Part shown: piece after piece, positions 57,917 to 64,000 of the stretch
Position numbering within the stretch: the first letter of the stretch is position 1
Layout of the letters: each line of letters starts with the position of its first letter
NCBI RefSeq assembly: GCF_000382485.1
Contig: NZ_AORY01000012.1
Coordinates: 186,001 to 250,000 of the forward strand
Reading direction: 5' to 3'
Source of the DNA: Sphingomonas sp. Mn802worker
GTDB lineage: Bacteria; Pseudomonadota; Alphaproteobacteria; Sphingomonadales; Sphingomonadaceae
DNA: 64,000 bases
Position numbers and translations under genes: made by a program
The notes under the pieces: model-generated
Seen by the model: the letters and a program-made list of their open reading frames with translations, nothing else
The model's database searches: none
What the model was told of the DNA's origin: nothing

Positions 57917-58984
57917 TTACGCCGGCTCGCGGATCGGGCAGCCGTTGGCGCGGGCGCGGAAATCGGCGCTGTGCTTGTACACGTCCTTACGCGACCGGTT
58001 GATGTTGCCGAGCGGCCGGTGCGCGGCGAGCCCGGTCCAGATGCTGAAGCGCAGTTCCTCGTTCACGCGTCGGACGCGCGCCTCGTCCCAGCTGTCCTGC
58101 GCCTTGGTGCGGATCGTCGCGACGGTGACGGAGGGCGCGTCCTCTTCGGTCCACTCCACCGTCGGGTCCTCGATCGGCTGCTTGTCGGTGTCGCGTTGCA
58201 ACTGGACGCGGAACTCCCACTCACCGGCGATGTCGCGCAACTCCTGCTGCAAGGTCTCGCGGATCGCGTCGGGACAACCCGATGCGTCGATAATGGCACC
58301 GGTCCGCTCCTTCAGCGCCGGCGCGACCGGCACCAGCTTGAACTTCGCGACATAGTCGCCGTAGCGGAACGGCGTGGCGCTGTAATAGGTCTCGCCGATC
58401 GGATCGACGTTGGGCGCGCCGCCAAGCGAGCGGATCGCGGCGCTCTCGACACCCACGGCGGTCAGAGCGGTGTTGATACCGCGCAGCACGCTCGACAAGG
58501 CGATCTTCGCGCCTTCCGCCTTGTCGGTCGTGCGCGCGAGCAGCTTCAGGTTGCCCAGGAACTTGTCGGCATCCTTCGCCTGAAAGACCGGACCATTCAC
58601 CATCACGAAGTCCTGCGCGCGACCTTCGGCGTCCGGCAAACGTTCACCGTCAACGTCCATCACCTTGATCGCAAGGCCGCGCGGCAGCGAGATCGCATCG
58701 CTCAGGATGTCGCCGGGATTGGTCGAAAAGCGCATGAACACCGGGTGCTCGCCCGGCGTCGCGAACAGTCCCTGCGCGAGCTCGGCAGGCAGGTCCGCGT
58801 GCACCGTCAGCGTCCCCTCGACGATCGCGTGCGCCTTCGCATGCACCGAACGGACCGCATGACCGTAATCCTCGTGCGTCGTCTCGAGAATAATGTCGAA
58901 CTGCTCGTTGAGCCGGTCAACCGTCTCGGCCTCGTCAGGCTTCACATTTTCAAGATCGGGCGAATAGCGGATCGGGTCGGCCAT
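57917..58984 (-). CDS. Catalase-superfamily protein (y4iL-like)
   Basis: 355 residues of the small catalase-like group, lacking the catalase C-terminal parts. Distal heme histidine in SVHAKAHAIVEGTL and FMRFSTNPGDILSDAISLPRGLAIKVMDVDG are visible. The usual proximal tyrosine region (R..Y.DT..HR) is replaced by FSIWTGLAAHRPLGNINRSRK, with no tyrosine, so the heme ligand is unclear. Members may act on lipid hydroperoxides. ATG 58984. Confidence 0.85.
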   Translation of the reverse strand: MADPIRYSPDLENVKPDEAETVDRLNEQFDIILETTHEDYGHAVRSVHAKAHAIVEGTLTVHADLPAELAQGLFATPGEHPVFMRFSTNPGDILSDAISLPRGLAIKVMDVDGERLPDAEGRAQDFVMVNGPVFQAKDADKFLGNLKLLARTTDKAEGAKIALSSVLRGINTALTAVGVESAAIRSLGGAPNVDPIGETYYSATPFRYGDYVAKFKLVPVAPALKERTGAIIDASGCPDAIRETLQQELRDIAGEWEFRVQLQRDTDKQPIEDPTVEWTEEDAPSVTVATIRTKAQDSWDEARVRRVNEELRFSIWTGLAAHRPLGNINRSRKDVYKHSADFRARANGCPIREPA

Positions 58985-59041
58985 GGGTAAACCTTTGCTT
59001 GTTCACCCATTCAAACCGACCGGCTGGTGCCGCGTTCCAAA

Positions 59042-59842
59042 TCAGACGGCGGTGCGACCGTATTCCTGCTTTGTCACCGGGTGGCTCGATGACAAGCCGC
59101 CGTCGACCGCGATCGCCTGCCCGTTGACGTAGCTGGCGTCGTCGCTGGCGAGGAACAGCGCGACCTTGGCGAGCTCCTCGGGCTGGGCTCCCCGACGCAG
59201 CGGGTTGAGCCGGCCCAGCCGATCCTGCTTGCCCGCGTCGCGCGCATAGTCGAACGTCGGCTTGGTCATGCCGGTCTCGGTCAGGCCGGGGCAGATCGCG
59301 TTGACGCGGACGTTTGCGCCCGACAATTGCTGCGCCGACACCATCGCCAGGTTGATGACGCCCGCCTTCGATGCCGAATAGGCCGGCGACCCCGCACCCG
59401 ATCGGATGCCCGCCACGCTGGCCGTCAGGATGATGGCACCCCCACCTCGCTCTGCGATCCTTGCTCCGGCATGCTTTACCGCCAGAAACGGCCCGATCAG
59501 GTTCACGCGCAGCACCTCGGTGATGAGCGCCACGTCGGTGTCGAAGATGTTCGCCATCCCGCCCGAGATACCCGCGTTAGCGAACATGACGTCCAACCCG
59601 CCAAACGCATCGCACGCCAGCGCGACGGTACGGATCACGTCCTGCTCGTTACCCGCATCCATGCGGATCGCCTCGGCGATGCCGCCGGCCTCGCGGATCA
59701 GCCGCGCGGTGTCCTCCGCCCCCTCGCTCAGGTCGGCGACGACGACGCGCGCGCCTTCCGCGGCGAACAGCGTCGCGGCGGCGCGACCGATGCCCGAGCC
59801 CGCACCGGTAACGATGATCGATTTGTCGGTGAAGCGTGCCAT
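59042..59842 (-). CDS. SDR family oxidoreductase
   Basis: 266 residues. TGAGSGIG at 12-19, [22 protein letters not shown], catalytic YSASK and C-terminal [14 protein letters not shown]-preferring classical SDR. Last gene of the minus-strand catabolic operon; a 3-hydroxyacyl or alcohol dehydrogenase role fits the neighbours. Confidence 0.9.
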   Translation of the reverse strand: MARFTDKSIIVTGAGSGIGRAAATLFAAEGARVVVADLSEGAEDTARLIREAGGIAEAIRMDAGNEQDVIRTVALACDAFGGLDVMFANAGISGGMANIFDTDVALITEVLRVNLIGPFLAVKHAGARIAERGGGAIILTASVAGIRSGAGSPAYSASKAGVINLAMVSAQQLSGANVRVNAICPGLTETGMTKPTFDYARDAGKQDRLGRLNPLRRGAQPEELAKVALFLASDDASYVNGQAIAVDGGLSSSHPVTKQEYGRTAV

Positions 59843-59863
59843 GCCTTTACCCCCTGTCGCGGA

Positions 59864-60628
59864 TCAGATCGTGACGCCGCCGTCGATCACCATCGTCTGA
59901 CCGGTCATGAACGCGCTCGCCGCGCTGGCCAGATAGACGACCGCACCCGCAATCTCTTCGGGCTCACCGATGCGGCGCAGCGGCGTGGTCGCGTTGCGCT
60001 CGGCAACCTTTGCCTCGTCGTCCCACAATGCCTTGGCGAAGTCGGTCTTGATCAGGCCCGGCGCGATGCAGTTTACGCGGATGTTGTCCGGGCCATATTC
60101 GTGCGCGAGGTTGCGGGCGAGCTGCATGTCCGCCGCCTTGCTGATGCAATAAGCGCCGATCACGGTCGAACCGCGCAAGCCCCCGATCGAGGACACGATG
60201 ACGATCGAGCCGTCCCTTCGCTCCCGCATCTCGGGCACCACCATGCTGATCAGCCAGTGATTGGAAATAATGTTGTTATCGAGGATCTTGCGGAACTGAT
60301 CGTCGGGGATGCCGGCCTGCGGGCCGTAATAGGGGTTCGACGCCGCGTTGCAGACCAGCACGTCGATCCGCCCGAACCCGCGGCGGGTCTCATCGACCAG
60401 ATGCTGCAAGGCTGCCTTGTCGGAGATGTTGGCAGCGACCGCGATCGCCGTGCCTTCGCCAAAGCCCGCATTGATCTCGGCCGCGACCGCGTCGCACGCG
60501 TCCTGCTTGCGGCTGGAGATGACGACCTTCGCACCCTGCGCGGCGCAGGCGATGGCCGACGCCTTGCCGATCCCGCGCGAGGAACCGGTGATGAGCACGA
60601 CCTTGCCGGTCAGATCGAACAGCGACAT
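59864..60628 (-). CDS. SDR family oxidoreductase
   Basis: 254 residues. TGSSRGIGKA, VCNAASNPYYG (an NAAS variant of NNAG seen in DHRS4-like enzymes), VSSIGG, catalytic YCISKAA, and MTGQTMVIDGGVTI at the end. ATG 60628 follows GGAGGAGA; longer open frame upstream overlaps the next gene and is not coding. Sits between the phosphotransferase and the other SDR. Confidence 0.9.
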   Translation of the reverse strand: MSLFDLTGKVVLITGSSRGIGKASAIACAAQGAKVVISSRKQDACDAVAAEINAGFGEGTAIAVAANISDKAALQHLVDETRRGFGRIDVLVCNAASNPYYGPQAGIPDDQFRKILDNNIISNHWLISMVVPEMRERRDGSIVIVSSIGGLRGSTVIGAYCISKAADMQLARNLAHEYGPDNIRVNCIAPGLIKTDFAKALWDDEAKVAERNATTPLRRIGEPEEIAGAVVYLASAASAFMTGQTMVIDGGVTI

Positions 60629-60645
60629 CGATGTCTCCTCCTGAG

Positions 60646-61695
60646 TCAGGCGCCCGCCCTGCGAGCGAAGGTCAGCGCCGCGTCGGCGAGCATCGGAACG
60701 CGCGCGCTCATCTCCTCGGCGCGCGCGCTGGACGCAGTGCCGATCAGGAAACGCTTCTTGATCCCCTGCACGATGCTGGCGAGGCGAAAGAGGTTGAAGG
60801 CAAAATACCAGTCTAGTTGCGGCAGGCCGTCGCGCCCGGTGCGCGCGCAGTACCGCTCGACCATCTCCTCCAGCGTCGGGATGCCGGTGTCGGGACCGGT
60901 CAGCCCCTGCACGCCCGACCGCCCCTCGGGTTCGGTCACCCAACTCATCAGATAATAAGTCAGGTCGGCCGTCGGGTCACCAAGCGTGCATAGCTCCCAG
61001 TCGAGCACCGCGACGACCCGGCCGTCGCTGCCGGGCGCGAACTTCATGTTGTCGACGCGGTAGTCGCCGTGAACGATCGACGTACGCGTCTGCCTAGGGA
61101 TCGTGCGCGGAAGGAAATCGATCAGCGCTTCCATCGCGGGCATGTGCTCGGTTTCGGCCCCACGATATTGCTTGGTCCAGCGTCCGACCTGACGCTCAAA
61201 ATAATTGCCGGGGCGACCGAAGTCGCCGAGGCCGATCTTCTCGTAATCGGTGTTGTGCAGATCGGCGAGCGTGTCGATCATCGCATGGTAATGCTCGCGC
61301 CGCTGCGCCGGCGAGAGATCGGGCATCCCGCCGTCCCAGATCGTCCGCCCCTCGACCATCTCCATCACGTAGAAGGCCGAGCCGATCACCCCCGCATCCT
61401 CGCACAAGCCGTATTGGCGCGGCACGGGAAAGCCGGTCGGGTGCAGTGCGGCCATGACACGGTATTCACGGTCGACCTGATGCGCACTCGGCAACAGGTC
61501 ACCCATCGGCTTTCGCCTCAGTACATAGCTCGCCGTCGGCGTGGTCAGCTTGTAGGTCGGATTTGATTGCCCGCCCGAGAACTTGGCATAGTCGAGCGGT
61601 CCCTTGAACCCGGGAACGTTGGCGCGCATCCACGCCGACAGCCGCTCGGTGTCGAGCCGGTCGCGGTCGGCGATGTCGGTCTGCAACTCGCTCAC
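60646..61695 (-). CDS. Phosphotransferase family protein (ACAD10/11, LvaA-like)
   Basis: 349 residues of the APH/choline-kinase fold: GGQSNPTYKLTTPTASYVLRRKP, catalytic IVHGDYRVDNMKF and metal-site VLDWELCTLGDPTADL. This branch phosphorylates 4-hydroxyacyl-CoAs (human ACAD11 N-domain, Pseudomonas LvaA). The acyl-CoA dehydrogenase three genes on fits a matching dephosphorylation/dehydration step. GTG 61695 overlaps the ADH stop as GTGA. Confidence 0.88.
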   Translation of the reverse strand: MSELQTDIADRDRLDTERLSAWMRANVPGFKGPLDYAKFSGGQSNPTYKLTTPTASYVLRRKPMGDLLPSAHQVDREYRVMAALHPTGFPVPRQYGLCEDAGVIGSAFYVMEMVEGRTIWDGGMPDLSPAQRREHYHAMIDTLADLHNTDYEKIGLGDFGRPGNYFERQVGRWTKQYRGAETEHMPAMEALIDFLPRTIPRQTRTSIVHGDYRVDNMKFAPGSDGRVVAVLDWELCTLGDPTADLTYYLMSWVTEPEGRSGVQGLTGPDTGIPTLEEMVERYCARTGRDGLPQLDWYFAFNLFRLASIVQGIKKRFLIGTASSARAEEMSARVPMLADAALTFARRAGA

Positions 61696-62780
61696 TGATC
61701 GAACACGATCACACTGCGGGTCGTGTCGCCCTTGCGCAATTCGTCGAAGGCGCGATTGATCTGGGCGAGCGGCAGGCGATCGGCGATGATCGCGTCAAGG
61801 TCGAGCTGCCCGCGCAGGTAGAAGTCGACCAGCCGGGGTATGTCGACCGGAAAGCGGTTGTACCCCATGAACCCGCCCTGCAGCCGCTTGCCCGACAACA
61901 GGTCCATCGCCGACAGCCCCACCTTCTCGCCAAGCGGCATCATGCCGAGGATCGTCGCGGTGCCGCCGCGACGCAGCACACCCACAGTCGTGGCGGCGGA
62001 TTGCGGCCGGCCGACCGCCTCGATCGCGTGGTGGACGCCGCCCTTGGTGATCTCCACTACCTCGGCGACTGCGGTGTCGCTCAGAGGATCGAGCGTATGG
62101 GTGGCGCCAAGCTTCTCGGCCACCGCCCGCTTCTCGGGTACGGGATCGAGCGCGATGATCTTGCCCGCGCCCGCGATTTTCGCGGCATTCACCGCGGCGA
62201 GGCCGATCCCGCCGCACCCCACCACGCAGACCGTTTCGCCCGGCGACACATCGGTCGCATTGAACACCGCGCCTGCGCCGGTCGTCACCGCGCAACCGAT
62301 CAGTGCGGCGCGGTCGAGCGGCATGTCGCGGTCGATCGCCACGCAGGCATGCTCATGCACCAGCATCATCTCGGCATAGGCCGACAAATTTAGCATCTGC
62401 TGCACCGTACCGCCGTTCGCCAGTCGCAATCGCGGCTCGTCGCGCGACGACCGCCGCGTCTCACCCGACACGCACAGGTACATGCGCCCGGTGATGCAAA
62501 ATTCGCAGTGACCGCAGAACGCCGACAGGCAGGTCACGACATGATCGCCCGGCTTCACGGTGCGAACCTCCTCGCCGACCGCCTCGACCACGCCCGCCGC
62601 CTCGTGGCCAGGGATGGCAGGCAGCGGGTGCGGATAGGCCCCGTCGACGAAGTGCAGGTCGGAGCGGCATACCCCGCAGGCGAGCGTGCGGATCAGCACC
62701 TCGTGCGCGCGGGGCTTGGCGACGTCGACGTCCTCGATTTGGAGCGGGGACTTGGTTTCGAACAGAACGGCGGCTTTCAC
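61692..62780 (-). CDS. Zinc-dependent alcohol dehydrogenase
   Basis: 362 residues. Catalytic zinc ligands Cys38 (ACGVCRSD) and His59-Glu60 (PGHE); structural zinc cysteines 89, 92, 95 and 103; cofactor motif VVGCGGIGLAAVNAAKIAGA with acidic IIALDP, indicating NAD. Oxidises an alcohol, plausibly feeding the acyl-CoA pathway. ATG 62780. Confidence 0.92.
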   Translation of the reverse strand: MKAAVLFETKSPLQIEDVDVAKPRAHEVLIRTLACGVCRSDLHFVDGAYPHPLPAIPGHEAAGVVEAVGEEVRTVKPGDHVVTCLSAFCGHCEFCITGRMYLCVSGETRRSSRDEPRLRLANGGTVQQMLNLSAYAEMMLVHEHACVAIDRDMPLDRAALIGCAVTTGAGAVFNATDVSPGETVCVVGCGGIGLAAVNAAKIAGAGKIIALDPVPEKRAVAEKLGATHTLDPLSDTAVAEVVEITKGGVHHAIEAVGRPQSAATTVGVLRRGGTATILGMMPLGEKVGLSAMDLLSGKRLQGGFMGYNRFPVDIPRLVDFYLRGQLDLDAIIADRLPLAQINRAFDELRKGDTTRSVIVFDQ

Positions 62781-62863
62781 GGCTCACCCTCTCCTGTGAC
62801 GCGCCGGCCTGCTACCGGTCGCAGATACGTGCCCGCGCCACATCGACGCGGGCGCTTCAAGCT

Positions 62864-64000
62864 TCACCGGCTGACGCCGACGTCGCCGCTTGAGAAAGCG
62901 GGTGCGGCGTCGTTCGACGGGCGATCGATCTTCCACTCGGCGTATTTGCCGAACTCGTTGCGCGCGATCGAGCGAGCATGGACCTCGTCGGGGCCATCGG
63001 CCAGCCGCAAGGTACGCTGGTTCGCCCAGGCGTGCGCCAAGCCGAAATCATCCGACACGCCGGCGCCGCCGTGCGCCTGTACCGCGTCGTCAAGGATCTT
63101 GAGCGCCATGCTCGGCGCCTGCACCTTGATCATCGCGATATCGAGTTGCGCGGCCTTGTTGCCCGCCTTGTCCATCGTGTCAGCGGCCTTGAGGCACAAT
63201 AGCCGCGTCATTTCGATATCGATCCGCGCGCGCGCGATCCGTTCTTCCCACACGCTGTGATCTGCGATCCGCTTGCCGAACGCGACACGGCTGACCAGCC
63301 GCTTGGCCATCGCTTCGATCCCCGTCTCCGCGACCCCGATCGTACGCATGCAATGGTGGATGCGACCCGGCCCAAGCCGTCCCTGCGCGATCTCGAACCC
63401 GCGCCCCTCCCCCAGCAGCACGTTCTCGACCGGTACCCGCACATCGGTCAGCACGACCTCGCCGTGCCCGTGCGGTGCATGGTCGTAGCCGTAGACCGAC
63501 AACATCCGCTCGATCCTGACACCCGGCGTATCCATCGGCACGAGTATCTGGCTTTGCTGCTGATGCCGTGATCCCTCGAAGCTTGTCTTTCCCATCAGGA
63601 TCGCGATCTTGCAGCGTGGGTCGCCGACGCCCGACGACCACCATTTGCGGCCGTTGATGACGTAATGATCGCCGTCGCGCTCGATCCGCGTCTCGATGTT
63701 GGTCGCGTCGGACGATGCGACCTGCGGCTCCGTCATCAGGAAAACCGAACGGATTACGCCGTTCATCAGCGGGCGAAGCCAGCGCTCCTTATGCTCCAGC
63801 GTGCCGTAGCGGTGCAGCACTTCCATGTTGCCGGTGTCGGGCGCTGAGCAGTTGAAGCATTCGCTCGCCCAGCCGATCTTGCCCATCTCCTCGGCGCACA
63901 GCGCATATTCGAGGTTGGTCAGTTGCGTTCCCTCGAACTCGAACGTTTCGTCGACGTGGGTCTGCCCCGAATGCGGCGGCATGAAGAAATTCCAAAGCCC
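62864..64000 (-). CDS. Acyl-CoA dehydrogenase (ACAD11-like), 5' end outside the window
   Basis: The frame stays open to base 64000 ([14 protein letters not shown] at the edge), so the gene begins beyond the window. Visible domains: [36 protein letters not shown] (beta-domain), [20 protein letters not shown], and a C-terminal ADGPDEVH motif typical of the ACAD10/11 group. Uses FAD to process an acyl-CoA. First visible gene of the operon with ADH, phosphotransferase and two SDRs. Confidence 0.9.
   Translation of the reverse strand, partial: GLWNFFMPPHSGQTHVDETFEFEGTQLTNLEYALCAEEMGKIGWASECFNCSAPDTGNMEVLHRYGTLEHKERWLRPLMNGVIRSVFLMTEPQVASSDATNIETRIERDGDHYVINGRKWWSSGVGDPRCKIAILMGKTSFEGSRHQQQSQILVPMDTPGVRIERMLSVYGYDHAPHGHGEVVLTDVRVPVENVLLGEGRGFEIAQGRLGPGRIHHCMRTIGVAETGIEAMAKRLVSRVAFGKRIADHSVWEERIARARIDIEMTRLLCLKAADTMDKAGNKAAQLDIAMIKVQAPSMALKILDDAVQAHGGAGVSDDFGLAHAWANQRTLRLADGPDEVHARSIARNEFGKYAEWKIDRPSNDAAPAFSSGDVGVSR

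Overview
The window is GC-rich alphaproteobacterial chromosome and looks like a Sphingomonas-type genome. The signs are the protein families and their neighbourhoods (Flp pilins, BLUF protein, DUF4170, TonB-dependent receptor, OprP-type porin, xerD/accA and aroK/aroB blocks) and the strongly GC-ending codons. The genus is an inference from family content. No rRNA, tRNA, CRISPR array or insertion sequence was found, and no gene-free gap exceeds 300 bases; the largest (about 290 bases) is the leuA leader region.

Region 1 (1-14.3 kb) is a dense catabolic island: a MmgE/PrpD protein, two SDR/HapK-type genes in GTGA overlap, a SAM methyltransferase, a small coiled-coil protein coupled to a KstD-like flavoprotein, an FAD-linked oxidase, an MDR reductase, hydantoinase/oxoprolinase-type HyuA and HyuB, an Asp/Glu-racemase-like protein lacking its first catalytic cysteine, and an aldehyde dehydrogenase. 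Two AT-rich sites sharing GTTATAT lie in its two internal promoter gaps and may bind one regulator. The substrate is unknown. HyuB is broken by a one-base frameshift.

Region 2 (14.4-22 kb) is transport: a DHA2 exporter, an OprP-like porin, an MHS-type MFS symporter coupled to a ModA-like periplasmic binding protein, a DctA-type carrier and a LysR regulator.

Region 3 (22-27 kb) holds a frameshifted Hsp70-like gene and an acyl-CoA dehydrogenase / PIG-L deacetylase / methyltransferase / glycosyltransferase cassette. Region 4 (27-31 kb) is a metal-uptake operon: DUF2946, TonB receptor, PepSY membrane protein.

Region 5 (31-50.4 kb) is mostly housekeeping: mutT, two Flp pilins, accA, xerD, aroK-aroB, ftsB, eno, a set of small membrane-stress proteins, greA, carA-X-carB with an atypical insert gene, yqeY, serB and miaA. 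Region 6 (50.5-57.9 kb) is branched-chain amino acid synthesis: ilvB-ilvN-ilvC, then leuA behind a leucine leader peptide and attenuator-like stems, with a TonB-like protein, YceI and a BLUF photoreceptor between them.

Region 7 (57.9-64 kb) holds a catalase-like protein and a minus-strand catabolic operon (acyl-CoA dehydrogenase, alcohol dehydrogenase, ACAD10/11-type phosphotransferase, two SDRs) resembling 4-hydroxyacyl-CoA degradation; it runs off the right edge.
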